NCBI RefSeq assembly: GCF_024730565.1 | Contig: NZ_CP077725.1 | Span: 248,001 to 312,000, forward strand | Origin: Clostridium sp. CM027 | GTDB taxonomy: Bacteria; Bacillota; Clostridia; Clostridiales; Clostridiaceae | DNA length: 64,000 bases | Direction: 5' to 3' | Shown: positions 18,391 to 26,710 of the stretch, in pieces | How the letters are laid out: each line of letters begins with the position of its first letter | Position numbering within the stretch: position 1 is the first letter of the stretch | The notes under the pieces: model-generated | The model's database searches: none | Seen by the model: only the letters and a program-made list of their open reading frames with translations | Told to the model about the DNA's origin: nothing | Position numbers and translations under genes: made by a program

Positions 18391-18830
18391 AGAAAAAGGG
18401 ATTTACACTTATAGAAATAGTAGTTGTTATGGCATTGGCATTTCTAATGATAGGGGTGGTAGGTAGTTTGCTTATATCTTATGTGAAAAGCTATAAAAGC
18501 AGTATATTACAAAACAGGGGGTTTAATTACTTGAATGATGCCATATGTATAATAGAAAAAGGAGTGAATCAGAATGCCAGAGAAGTAGAAACATCTGGAA
18601 ATATTATTACGATAAATTATTACAAAGGAAGTAGTCCCAAATATATAAAACTGCTTAATGAGAAACTTGTTGTTTCTTCTAACAAAACGAGTAATTTGGG
18701 CAATAATACAATTATTGATGATGTGAAAGAATTTGTGGCTATAAAATCCGGGGAAATTCTTTATATTAAAGTGGTTTGGTACAACGGGCAAAGTATTGAG
18801 AGGTGTTTAGCGATAGAAAATGCAAACTAA
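18387..18830 (+). CDS. Type IV pilin-like protein (prepilin 3)
   Basis: 147 residues. Leader MKKKG|FTLIEIVVVMALAFLMI with Glu5. The start ATG overlaps the previous stop by four bases (ATGA), and AAAGGTGA precedes it. The C-terminal domain is beta-rich by appearance (repeated short hydrophobic strands). Probably a minor pseudopilin of GspJ/PilW type that primes pilus assembly; the precise role is not recognisable. Confidence 0.82.
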   Translation: MKKKGFTLIEIVVVMALAFLMIGVVGSLLISYVKSYKSSILQNRGFNYLNDAICIIEKGVNQNAREVETSGNIITINYYKGSSPKYIKLLNEKLVVSSNKTSNLGNNTIIDDVKEFVAIKSGEILYIKVVWYNGQSIERCLAIENAN

Positions 18831-19266
18831 AAAGGGGTTTATATTGATTTATACGATTTTGTTAGGGATTATCTGCTTAACTATCATGATGTATATATTT
18901 GATATTCAAATGTCAGAAGTGGAGTATTCTGCAAGTAATAAAAAACATATATTAAAAGAGGATAATTATCAAAGAGACAAAGAATATTTAATGACTTTAT
19001 TTTTTACTTATATTAATGAAAATAAGGAGAAAATGAAAACAGATGGAACAACTAAGGTTTTTAATGATTCTACAGGCGACATACCAGAGTATAAAATAAT
19101 AGAGTATGATACAGCTAAGGCGATTTACTCTAAAAAAACAAATGAATTAATTATTAAAACAGTTGACCAATATAGAACAACTAGAAATGATTATTTTAAA
19201 TTAGAAATTATTGATGAAAAATTTCAGATTATATTTATAGAAACTGAATATATTTATAAAATCTGA
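18820..19266 (+). CDS. Pilus-associated protein with prepilin-like N-terminus (PilX/GspK position)
   Basis: 148 residues. The N-terminus MQTKKG|FILIYTILLGIICL has a plausible prepilin cleavage point and helix but lacks Glu at mature position 5, as in GspK/PilX or ComGG tip proteins. The remainder is charged and Lys/Glu-rich. It overlaps the preceding gene by 11 bases. Assignment as the tip pseudopilin is by position and N-terminus only. Confidence 0.65.
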   Translation: MQTKKGFILIYTILLGIICLTIMMYIFDIQMSEVEYSASNKKHILKEDNYQRDKEYLMTLFFTYINENKEKMKTDGTTKVFNDSTGDIPEYKIIEYDTAKAIYSKKTNELIIKTVDQYRTTRNDYFKLEIIDEKFQIIFIETEYIYKI

Positions 19267-19293
19267 TTATTTTGTAAATAAAGGAGGTAAAAA

Positions 19294-20070
19294 ATGAAAT
19301 TTAGAAAAAATATGATTTTAGAAGTTTCAAAGCAAAGAGTATCAGGCATAGAATTTTCTAAAAGATCTATATTAAATAAAGCTGTAAAGATTGCTTGTGA
19401 AAATACATATTATAAGGATACGCTAAATATAAAAGATTTCAAAATTGATATAAAAGATAAAAATTTATATGTTCTTGTTGAAGGAGAGACAGTATATATT
19501 AAGCTGGTAAAATTGCCTTTAGTTAAAAAATATCTAATTAATGATATGATTAAAAATGAATTAAGATATTATTATAAGGACATAGATCATATTGCATATA
19601 CCTATAAGTTGATTAAACAAGACAAATTCAATATGGAAATATTAGTTTTTTGCCTAAATGGAAATAGATTAGATATTTTAGAAGACAGCATTAATAATAA
19701 TATTAATCTGAAAAAAGTAAACTTAATTCAGTTTTGCTTTAAAAACTATTATTCTAACCAAATGAATATGGAAAACTATGTTCTAGTTTTCTATTATAAT
19801 TCCAATTTGTATTTTTTAATATGTCATAATGATGAAATCGTGGTTAATAATATTATAGGGGTTAAGGACTTACTATTATTTAAATTTTCAAATGTAATGA
19901 ACAAATTTTTAGAAAAGTACAATGACTATGCAAAACTATGTGAGAAGATATATTATGCAAATATTGAGGAATTGAATATTGATGAATTTAAATATTTAGG
20001 ATTAAATCATCAAATATTAGGTGAGTTAAATCGAGAAGAATTGCTGAAATATATAGTAATAAGAGGGTAG
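19294..20070 (+). CDS. PilM-like pilus assembly protein (divergent)
   Basis: 258 residues. It occupies the pilM position before two single-helix proteins of pilN and pilO type. The pattern (MILEVSKQRVSGIEFSK at the start, VKLPLVKKYLINDMIKNELRYYY near 75) resembles the start of actin-like PilM/GspL proteins, but the nucleotide-binding motifs of canonical PilM are not clear and the protein is about 100 residues shorter. Cytoplasmic. ATG follows AAAGGAGG. Function is inferred mainly from gene order. Confidence 0.6.
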   Translation: MKFRKNMILEVSKQRVSGIEFSKRSILNKAVKIACENTYYKDTLNIKDFKIDIKDKNLYVLVEGETVYIKLVKLPLVKKYLINDMIKNELRYYYKDIDHIAYTYKLIKQDKFNMEILVFCLNGNRLDILEDSINNNINLKKVNLIQFCFKNYYSNQMNMENYVLVFYYNSNLYFLICHNDEIVVNNIIGVKDLLLFKFSNVMNKFLEKYNDYAKLCEKIYYANIEELNIDEFKYLGLNHQILGELNREELLKYIVIRG

Positions 20071-20076
20071 AAATGT

Positions 20077-20526
20077 ATGGTAAAAAGAACATTCATTCCA
20101 AATTGGTACATAGATAAAAAAGATAAAATAAGGAATAAAAAAATAAAAGTATGTATTATAGTAACTTTAATAGCAAACATTTTTTTATTATTTCTTATAC
20201 TAAATATTTCCAATAAAATAAAAATTATAGAGCAAGAGCAAGTTAAAGAAAATAAAAATAATATTAGTGTGGTAGAAGCTGCTGAGACTGATATAATTAC
20301 TAGAGAAAAATATAAAGAGCTCAGTGATTTTTTTGGGGAAAACAAGTTTAGTTACAAAAATATTATTATAACTAAAGCTGGTTTGGAAATAGACATTGAA
20401 GTTAAGAGTTATGAGGAATATGTTAATGTGATAAGATATATAGAAAATAAGTATTCAATAAAAAATTTAACTCCAAATAATAAAGAGGAAGGGACTTTTA
20501 ACTTTAAAGTTATATTAGAGGTATAA
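20077..20526 (+). CDS. PilN-like pilus assembly protein
   Basis: 149 residues. A short basic cytoplasmic N-terminus (RTFIPNWYIDKKDKIRNKK) is followed by one membrane helix (about 27-47), a coiled-coil stretch and a small C-terminal ferredoxin-like domain. This is the topology of PilN, which binds PilM through its N-terminus. Sequence similarity cannot be asserted by eye; topology and position between the pilM-like and pilO-like genes are the evidence. Confidence 0.6.
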   Translation: MVKRTFIPNWYIDKKDKIRNKKIKVCIIVTLIANIFLLFLILNISNKIKIIEQEQVKENKNNISVVEAAETDIITREKYKELSDFFGENKFSYKNIIITKAGLEIDIEVKSYEEYVNVIRYIENKYSIKNLTPNNKEEGTFNFKVILEV

Positions 20527-20528
20527 AA

Positions 20529-20951
20529 ATGTGTAAAACTAGAAAATTCAAGGGAACATTAGCTATATTATTAATGTTAATGGCAATGTTATCTTTTAAA
20601 CTTATGTTTGTGAAGGATAAATTTATTGCATATAAAAAACAGGTCGTATTTAATGTTACAAAAAAAGCAAATGTTACAAAGGACGAAAATGATAATAATG
20701 AAGAGAAATATGGATACAGTGATATTTTGGAATGTCTAATAGAAAACAAAGATTTTGAGATGAAATCTATTAATATGATGGAAAATGAGAAATGTAATGT
20801 TGAAGTGAATTACAACGGAGATATAAAATTATTGAGAAGTTCTTTATCTGCTTTAAATGAAAGTGAAAATTTTTTAGGGGTTAAGAGTATTAGTATTAAT
20901 AAAGATACTAATACTACAAATATAAGTATCGACTTTAAAAAGAATAAGTAA
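20529..20951 (+). CDS. PilO-like pilus assembly protein
   Basis: 140 residues: basic N-terminus, one membrane helix (about 9-27), then a linker and a small alpha/beta domain. It follows the pilN-like gene by two bases and ends the pilus operon. PilO-type proteins pair with PilN to form the inner-membrane alignment complex. Assignment is from position and topology. A terminator follows at once. Confidence 0.58.
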   Translation: MCKTRKFKGTLAILLMLMAMLSFKLMFVKDKFIAYKKQVVFNVTKKANVTKDENDNNEEKYGYSDILECLIENKDFEMKSINMMENEKCNVEVNYNGDIKLLRSSLSALNESENFLGVKSISINKDTNTTNISIDFKKNK

Positions 20952-20956
20952 GTTAT

Positions 20957-21002
20957 AAACATATCTAATTTTTTTATAAAAAGAATTGGATATGTTTGTT
21001 TT
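20957..21002 (+). terminator. Terminator of the pilus operon
   Basis: 14 bp stem AAACATATCTAATT/AATTGGATATGTTT (one G-T pair) followed by a T-rich tract, five bases after the last stop. Confidence 0.82.
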
Positions 21003-21226
21003 TATGAAGCTATATGGACTTAAAATGGTGTTTTTATAAAAAAGATGCAACATTTTCAAATAATATATAATTATATTTGCAAATGTCATTAAGTTTTGAT
21101 AAAATAACATTGTTCCACTGTAATGTTTTTATCTAGAGTGGTTATAGAAATTGGTATTAATTTATCGAGTAAGGTTATAATATAAATGGTTAATTGAATT
21201 ACTAATGAATTTTGGAGGGATACACA

Positions 21227-21784
21227 ATGATATCAGCGGGAGACATAAGAAAAGGAACTACATTTGATGAAGGTGGACAAGTTTACACCGTAATAGATTT
21301 TTTACATGTAAAACCAGGTAAGGGAGCTGCATTTGTTAGAACTAAATTAAGAAACGTTATTAATCAAGGGGTTACAGAAAAAACATTTAACCCAACTACA
21401 AAATTACAAGAAGCAGTTATAGAAAGAAAAGAAATGCAATATTTATATGCATCAGAAGGATTATACTACTTTATGGATCAAGAAACATTTGAACAAATAC
21501 CACTTAATTATGAAAAAGTAGAAGATGCCATAAAATACTTAAAAGAAAATATGTTTGCTATAATAAAATTTTATAAAGATGATGCTTTTTCAGTAGAAGC
21601 TCCAAACTTTGTAGAACTAGTTATAACTAGTACTGAACCTGGGGTTAGAGGTAACACATCTTCAAGTGTAACAAAACCCGCTACTGTGGAAACAGGAGCA
21701 ATAATTCAAGTTCCAATGTTCGTTAATGAAGGTGAAACTATTAGAATAGACACTAGAAATGGCGACTACATGCTAAGAGTTTAA
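21227..21784 (+). CDS. efp: Elongation factor P
   Basis: 185 residues from ATG 21227 behind TTGGAGGGA; an upstream GTG at 21212 is rejected because it lies on the ribosome site. The KOW-like N-terminal domain (1-63), OB domain (65-125) and C-terminal OB domain (about 130-185) are complete, with the tip loop [12 protein letters not shown] carrying the Lys that is modified or acts in polyproline rescue, and the C-terminal signature [17 protein letters not shown]. It stimulates peptide bond formation at proline runs. Single-gene unit with its own terminator. Confidence 0.97.
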   Translation: MISAGDIRKGTTFDEGGQVYTVIDFLHVKPGKGAAFVRTKLRNVINQGVTEKTFNPTTKLQEAVIERKEMQYLYASEGLYYFMDQETFEQIPLNYEKVEDAIKYLKENMFAIIKFYKDDAFSVEAPNFVELVITSTEPGVRGNTSSSVTKPATVETGAIIQVPMFVNEGETIRIDTRNGDYMLRV

Positions 21785-21796
21785 ATTATATATTTA

Positions 21797-21826
21797 AAAA
21801 GAACCAATTTGGTTCTTTTTTTTTGT
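21797..21826 (+). terminator. Terminator after efp
   Basis: Palindromic stem AAGAACCAA/TTGGTTCTT followed by a run of nine or more T. Confidence 0.92.
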
Positions 21827-21859
21827 TCTTTTTTTGAGAGGGAAGACATATATTTTTTT

Positions 21860-21991
21860 CAGATGATTAAATTAATTTAAATCACATTAAATCATCTCCT
21901 GGGTGATGCACAGCTTCGCAAAAGATGAATTGATGAACCTCAGAAGGTGATTTATACTCAAACTTATAGAAGTGGGAGACTTTCCTTCTGG
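21860..21991. repeat. Structured intergenic element upstream of spoIIIAA
   Basis: Two hairpins: AGATGATT (21861-21868)/AATCATCT (21890-21897), and CAGAAGG (21941-21947)/CCTTCTG (21984-21990), which encloses an inner hairpin built of CTC, ACTT/AAGT and GAG around 21957-21976. A related outer-plus-inner arrangement with different bases occurs at 62394-62483. The nature is unknown: a small mobile palindromic element or an RNA motif. Confidence 0.55.
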
Positions 21992-22019
21992 AATGTCATT
22001 AAAAAAATTCGATTATATG

Positions 22020-22048
22020 GAATATTTTACGAGGTGGTAAAATACAAA
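22020..22048 (+). promoter_or_regulatory. Sigma-E-type promoter of the spoIIIA operon
   Basis: GAATATT (22020-22026) fits the -35 consensus KMATATT at all seven positions. After 14 bases comes AATACAAA (22041-22048), six of eight matches to CATACAMT. Mother-cell sigma-E control of spoIIIA is established in Bacillus and clostridia. Confidence 0.65.
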
Positions 22049-22071
22049 TTATATATGAGAGGGTGAGAAAA

Positions 22072-22992
22072 ATGTTGGCTACAAAAGATTTATTTGAAAT
22101 ATTACCTAAGACTATTAGAAGTAAATTGGAACAGATTGATAATTTGCAGCAACTTGAAGAAATTAGAATAAAAGTAAACAAGCCTCTGTTTATTCACATT
22201 GGCAGTAAAGAAGAAATCTGGAATTATATCGCAACTCCAGAAGATATAAAATACATAATGCAGAGGATAAGCAATTACTCAATATATGCTTTTGAAGATG
22301 AGATTAGACAAGGATATATAACTATAAAAGGTGGACATAGAGTTGGACTATGTGGGATTTGTGTTATTGAAAACAATAGCATTAAAACTATTAAAGACAT
22401 TTCATCTATAAACATAAGAGCATGTAAAGAAATTATCGGTTGTGCTGATAAAGTGATGCCTTATATTACTTATAATAATTCAGTGCACAATACAATTATT
22501 ATATCTCCTCCTAAATGTGGTAAAACAACCCTACTTAGAGATATTTCGAGGCAAATATCAAAGGGGGATAAAAACAAAAACTTTAACGGTAAAAATGTTT
22601 CTATAATTGATGAACGATCAGAAATAGCTGGTTCGTTTAAAGGAATACCGCAAATGGACGTGGGAGTGCGTTCGGATGTGTTAGATAATTGTCCAAAGAG
22701 CCAAGGAATTATGATGGCAATTAGAAGCATGTCACCTGATGTTATAGTTTGTGATGAAATTGGCACCCAAAATGATATGGAGAGCATTTTAATGGCATTA
22801 AATTCTGGAATTAGTTTAATTACAACTATTCATGGTTTTGGAATTGAGGATTTGTATAAAAGATTAGTGTTTAAAGAGATTGTGGAAAATTACGTATTTT
22901 CAAGAGCTATAGTTCTTAGTAATAAAAAAGGAATTGGAACAATAGAGTGTATTTATGATTTTACTAAAGGTAAAGATATATGGAGGTCATAA
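22072..22992 (+). CDS. spoIIIAA: Stage III sporulation protein AA
   Basis: 306 residues from ATG 22072 (GAGAGGGTGAG upstream; a GTG at 22063 lies in the ribosome site). It is a secretion-type ATPase: Walker A is SPPKCGKTTLLRD (about residue 144), with Ser in place of the first Gly, and SIIDERSEIA and VIVCDEIGTQNDMESIL follow as Asp box and Walker B. In the mother cell it is thought to power the SpoIIIA-SpoIIQ feeding channel into the forespore. First gene of an eight-gene operon. Confidence 0.95.
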   Translation: MLATKDLFEILPKTIRSKLEQIDNLQQLEEIRIKVNKPLFIHIGSKEEIWNYIATPEDIKYIMQRISNYSIYAFEDEIRQGYITIKGGHRVGLCGICVIENNSIKTIKDISSINIRACKEIIGCADKVMPYITYNNSVHNTIIISPPKCGKTTLLRDISRQISKGDKNKNFNGKNVSIIDERSEIAGSFKGIPQMDVGVRSDVLDNCPKSQGIMMAIRSMSPDVIVCDEIGTQNDMESILMALNSGISLITTIHGFGIEDLYKRLVFKEIVENYVFSRAIVLSNKKGIGTIECIYDFTKGKDIWRS

Positions 22993-22993
22993 T

Positions 22994-23512
22994 ATGATTA
23001 AAATAATTGGATGTGCTGTAATATTATGTGCTTCAACTATGGCAGGATTTATATACAGTGAAAGATTAAAGTATAGAGTTTTTCAGTTAAATGAAGTTCA
23101 AAGGGCAGTTTATCAACTTCAAAATGAAATAACTTATGTACATGCTCTTTTGCCGGATGCTTTTAAAAATATAGCACATAAAAGTAAAGAGCCTATAAGG
23201 GAACTTTTTAATAAAACCAGTGAATTACTATCTGACAATGAATATGAGAATGTATATGAGGCCACGAATAGTGCAGTAAACTTAATGAAAAACAGATTAT
23301 ATTTAAACTCTGATGACATAAATGTTATTTTAGATTTAACAAAAACCTTAGGGGAATCTGATATTGAAGGGCAAAATAATATTTTTTCTTTGACTATAGC
23401 AAATTTAAAAAAACAAATTAAAATATCAGAAGAGTTTATGAACAAAAATATAAAAATGTACAGATATTTAGGATTTTCTTTTGGAGCGATGCTGGTAATA
23501 GTACTAATATAG
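22994..23512 (+). CDS. spoIIIAB: Stage III sporulation protein AB
   Basis: 172 residues from ATG 22994 with GGAGG eight bases upstream. N-terminal membrane helix (about 4-20), a helical bundle related to T2SS GspF-type proteins, and a C-terminal membrane helix (about 155-172). ERLKYRVFQLNEVQRAVYQL near the start is characteristic. Component of the mother-cell SpoIIIA complex. Confidence 0.93.
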   Translation: MIKIIGCAVILCASTMAGFIYSERLKYRVFQLNEVQRAVYQLQNEITYVHALLPDAFKNIAHKSKEPIRELFNKTSELLSDNEYENVYEATNSAVNLMKNRLYLNSDDINVILDLTKTLGESDIEGQNNIFSLTIANLKKQIKISEEFMNKNIKMYRYLGFSFGAMLVIVLI

Positions 23513-23527
23513 GGAGGAGGTTTTTAA

Positions 23528-23725
23528 GTGTTAGATGTTAGTTTGCTGTTCAAAATAGGGGCAACAGGTATTCTGATCATTATTATTGATAAGGTTTTAA
23601 AAAGTGGCGGCAAGGAGGACATTGCTGTAGTTGCAAATTTAGCAGGAGTAATACTACTTCTTATAATGGTGATAAATTTAGTAAACAAGCTATTTGATTC
23701 TGTAAAAACTTTGTTTCAGTTTTAG
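23528..23725 (+). CDS. spoIIIAC: Stage III sporulation protein AC
   Basis: 65 residues, two membrane helices joined by the conserved loop DKVLKSGGKEDIA. The start is GTG 23528 behind GGGAGGAGG. Small integral membrane subunit of the SpoIIIA channel. Length is normal for this family. Confidence 0.93.
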   Translation: MLDVSLLFKIGATGILIIIIDKVLKSGGKEDIAVVANLAGVILLLIMVINLVNKLFDSVKTLFQF

Positions 23726-23734
23726 GAGGATATA

Positions 23735-24118
23735 ATGGAAATAATTAAAATTGTTGCATTTGCTTTCACAGCATTATTTATCGTACTTATATTTAAAGGT
23801 AGAAGGGATGATTTAGCTATTCAAGTTAGCATTGCAGCCGGAATATTAATTTTTTTATTTATGATAAACAAACTTACAATAATAATGGGTTTTTTGCAAA
23901 CATTAGCAAATAAGGCCAATATTGATGTTGTGTATTTAAACACAGTTTTTAAAATACTTGGCATTGCCTATTTAGCTTCCTTTTGTAGTGAAATTTGCAG
24001 GGATGCTGGTGAGAATAGCATTGCAACTAAAGTGGAATTTTCTGGAAAAATACTAATTTTAGTTTTGGCAATTCCTATTTTGATGGCAGTAATGCAATCT
24101 ATTTTGAAAATAATGTAG
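23735..24118 (+). CDS. spoIIIAD: Stage III sporulation protein AD
   Basis: 127 residues with several membrane helices. FCSEICRDAGENSIATKVEFSGK in pieces matches the family-specific loop (SEICRDAGE). It is related to SpoIIIAC and forms part of the membrane base of the feeding apparatus. AGGAGG precedes the ATG by normal spacing. Confidence 0.93.
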   Translation: MEIIKIVAFAFTALFIVLIFKGRRDDLAIQVSIAAGILIFLFMINKLTIIMGFLQTLANKANIDVVYLNTVFKILGIAYLASFCSEICRDAGENSIATKVEFSGKILILVLAIPILMAVMQSILKIM

Positions 24119-24194
24119 AGGTATAGTATGAAAAAAATATTACTAATTTTAATACAGAGGTATAATATGAAAAAAATAATAATAATTTTACTAT
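24117..24194 (+). repeat. 39 bp direct duplication giving spoIIIAE two ribosome sites and starts
   Basis: AGAGGTATAGTATGAAAAAA (from 24117) and AGAGGTATAATATGAAAAAA (from 24156) begin two copies of a 39 bp unit that differ at a few positions. Each contains a ribosome site and an ATG (24128 and 24167), and the two ATGs are in the same frame. Confidence 0.9.
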
Positions 24195-25312
24195 TTTTAA
24201 TATGTTTGCCTATTAGTGTACAAGCCACACAACCAGGTAAACTAGGAGAAAAAGAAGAAAAAGAAATAAGCAATTTATATGATTATATTACTAACATAAA
24301 AACAAAATATGAAATATTTAATGATATGGACCCACGAACTTTTGTAGAACAATTTATAAAAACTGGTGAAAATGGTTTTAGTTTTAAAGAAACCTCTAAT
24401 TACGTTATTAGATTCACATTTAAAGAAGTAGTTGCATCAATGGAGTTAATAGGTAGTCTTATGATTATTGCGGTTATTTGCGCGTTACTTAATAATCTTC
24501 AAAGTGCCTTTAATAAAGAGGGTTTATCTAACATCGCTTATTTTGCGTGTTACGGTGTAATGATCGTGATGATAACTAAAAGCTTTTATATAGTAGCAGA
24601 ACTTGCTAAAAGTACTATTCTTAATATGACAGATTTTATGGCGGCACTTATGCCAGTACTAATGATGCTCCTAGCTAGTGTGGGAGGATTTGCAGAAGCG
24701 ACCTTACTAGACCCTATAATAATGGGTTTTGCTACTCTAAGTTCTAGAATTTATGTAGATATGATCATTCCTATAATATTTATGAGCTTCGTACTTCAAT
24801 TTGTTAAGAATATATCCAGTGATTATAAGATAAATAATTTAACAAAGCTTTTTAAGCAAATTGCTATTTGGTCACAAGGAATAGTGATGACAGTATTTAT
24901 TGCGGTAATTACTTTAAGAAGCATAGCAGCAAAAACAATAGATCAAGTTACTATAAAAACAGCAAAGTTTGCAGTAGATAATTTTATACCTGTAGTCGGA
25001 AAATGTTTATCTGATGCGATTTCAACAGTAGCCGGATACTCACTTCTTTTAAAAAATGCTATAAGTGGGTTAGGATTAGTTATTATTATAGTAATTGTTT
25101 TATTCCCTATTATAAAACTGTTAATTATGGCTTTTTTATATAAAGTAGCAGCTGCATTAATTGAACCAATAAGTGACAGCCGTACAGTAGATTGTATGAA
25201 TTCAGTAGGTGATTCTATTCTTCTTTTAATGTCCTGTGTAATATCAGTAAGTGTAATGTTTTTCATAATGGTTGCAATAGTAGCTTCAACTGGCAAAGGC
25301 ATAATAAGCTAA
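24167..25312 (+). CDS. spoIIIAE: Stage III sporulation protein AE
   Basis: 381 residues from ATG 24167, or 394 from the duplicated ATG 24128. The downstream start is preferred since it gives a clean signal peptide, MKKIIIILLFLICLPISVQA. The body has many membrane helices with MAALMPVLMMLLASVGG and FPIIKLLIMAFLYKVAAAL, conserved in this polytopic SpoIIIA subunit. Both starts have AGAGGTATA-type ribosome sites, so two N-termini are possible. Function: membrane core of the channel between mother cell and forespore. Confidence 0.94.
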   Translation: MKKIIIILLFLICLPISVQATQPGKLGEKEEKEISNLYDYITNIKTKYEIFNDMDPRTFVEQFIKTGENGFSFKETSNYVIRFTFKEVVASMELIGSLMIIAVICALLNNLQSAFNKEGLSNIAYFACYGVMIVMITKSFYIVAELAKSTILNMTDFMAALMPVLMMLLASVGGFAEATLLDPIIMGFATLSSRIYVDMIIPIIFMSFVLQFVKNISSDYKINNLTKLFKQIAIWSQGIVMTVFIAVITLRSIAAKTIDQVTIKTAKFAVDNFIPVVGKCLSDAISTVAGYSLLLKNAISGLGLVIIIVIVLFPIIKLLIMAFLYKVAAALIEPISDSRTVDCMNSVGDSILLLMSCVISVSVMFFIMVAIVASTGKGIIS

Positions 25313-25371
25313 TAATCTAGAAAGTGGTTACTATCCTATATAAATTTATTCATAAAGGAGGTGGTGATAAT

Positions 25372-25965
25372 TTGATAGAAGGATTAAAAGTCTGGGTAAC
25401 AAACATTACCATTGCTATATTTTTTATTACTGCAGTGGAGATGATTTTGCCAGACAATAGCATGAGAAAATATGCTAAATTTGTATTAGGACTGATGTTA
25501 ATTGTGGTAATTATAAATCCCATAATGAAGATTTTTGATAAGGACTTTGATTTTAATTCTTATTCAAATAAAGCAACAACTTACATGGAGGGTAGTAATA
25601 CCGAAAAAGATATTAAAAAGTATAAAGATATTAACATACTTAATACAACGGAAAATTTTAAAAAGAATTTAGAGAATGAATGCATTATAAACTTAGAAGA
25701 GGAATATCCAGAGAATAAGTATAATGCTGATATAGAGATTGTTTACGATAGTAAAAATCTAATATTTAAGATTAATACGGTTGAAATTGGAATTGTGGAA
25801 AAAGGGGTTAAAAAGATAGAAAACATAGAAATTAATACAAAAAGTGTAAATGCATCTAAAAAAAATATTATGCAAGGCGAACAAGGAAACAAAATAAAGA
25901 GGCTCCTAAGTAGTAAATTCAAGATATCTGGTGATGCTATTACTGTTTATAAATTAAATTCATAA
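25372..25965 (+). CDS. spoIIIAF: Stage III sporulation protein AF
   Basis: 197 residues from TTG 25372, chosen because AAAGGAGGTGGTGA sits just upstream and the product then begins MIEGLKVWVTNITIAIFF, the usual start of the family. Two membrane helices (about 8-25 and 36-53) with LPDNSMRKYAKFVLGLMLI are followed by a soluble domain of about 140 residues with a possible ring-building-motif fold. Subunit of the SpoIIIA complex. Confidence 0.9.
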   Translation: MIEGLKVWVTNITIAIFFITAVEMILPDNSMRKYAKFVLGLMLIVVIINPIMKIFDKDFDFNSYSNKATTYMEGSNTEKDIKKYKDINILNTTENFKKNLENECIINLEEEYPENKYNADIEIVYDSKNLIFKINTVEIGIVEKGVKKIENIEINTKSVNASKKNIMQGEQGNKIKRLLSSKFKISGDAITVYKLNS

Positions 25966-26018
25966 AACCTATAATTGTTAATCAGTATATAAAAACAAGA
26001 AAGGAGGGGGGGGATTCT

Positions 26019-26672
26019 ATGAACAATGATAATTTGCTTAGTAAATTTACTGAGTATATTAAAACAGAATTATTAAATAGTGGTCAAGGCAACAATAAAA
26101 ACAATAAAATCAAAAAATCTGACAAGTTATTGGGAAACTTGGTATTAGTGATTTTAGTGGCAGTTGTAATAATTTTAGCAAGTAGTTTTTTTAAATCTCC
26201 AAAGCAAACTTCAGCTGTCGCAGGCGATGCACAAAATGATAAAATTGTTAAGGAAAATAAAGCACTACAATTAAATGATTATGAAGCACAATTAGAAAGC
26301 AAACTTAAATCAACACTTGAAGGGATTCAAGGAGTTGGAAAGGTGCAGCTTATGATCTATTTTGAGAGTGGAGAGGAGAGTGTTCCAGCGGTAAATGTTA
26401 ATGATTCTAAAAGTCTTACACAAGAAAATGATACAACAGGCGGAAAAAGAAACATCACTCAAGAAAATAACGGAAGTGCTGTTGTTATGTCCAATAATGG
26501 AAATGAAAATGCACCATTAATTGTGAAAAAAATTAAGCCTATTATTACTGGTGTATGCGTAGTGGCAGAAGGATCTAATGAAAAAGTCACTGAACTTAGA
26601 ATTAGGCAGGCGGTAATTGATTTATTTAATTTACCTAAAAACAAAGTTAATGTATATCCTATGAATAAGTAG
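26019..26672 (+). CDS. spoIIIAG: Stage III sporulation protein AG
   Basis: 217 residues. One membrane helix (about 40-58) follows a basic cytoplasmic N-terminus. The soluble part has the ring-building motif (YEAQLESKLKSTLEGIQGVG and GVCVVAEGSNEKVTELRI), interrupted by a Ser/Asn/Gly-rich insertion (about 120-160) as in other SpoIIIAG rings. It forms the large intermembrane ring of the feeding tube. The ribosome site contains a run of eight G. Confidence 0.94.
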   Translation: MNNDNLLSKFTEYIKTELLNSGQGNNKNNKIKKSDKLLGNLVLVILVAVVIILASSFFKSPKQTSAVAGDAQNDKIVKENKALQLNDYEAQLESKLKSTLEGIQGVGKVQLMIYFESGEESVPAVNVNDSKSLTQENDTTGGKRNITQENNGSAVVMSNNGNENAPLIVKKIKPIITGVCVVAEGSNEKVTELRIRQAVIDLFNLPKNKVNVYPMNK

Positions 26673-26710
26673 CATATAATTTCAAAGAAAGGTAGATGGG
26701 GGGGAATATT

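Noticed and set aside
22500-22530. SpoIIIAA Walker A with Ser in place of the first Gly
   Set aside because: Noted in the annotation, but SPPKCGKT-type loops appear usual for clostridial SpoIIIAA as far as I recall, so it is not reported as novel.
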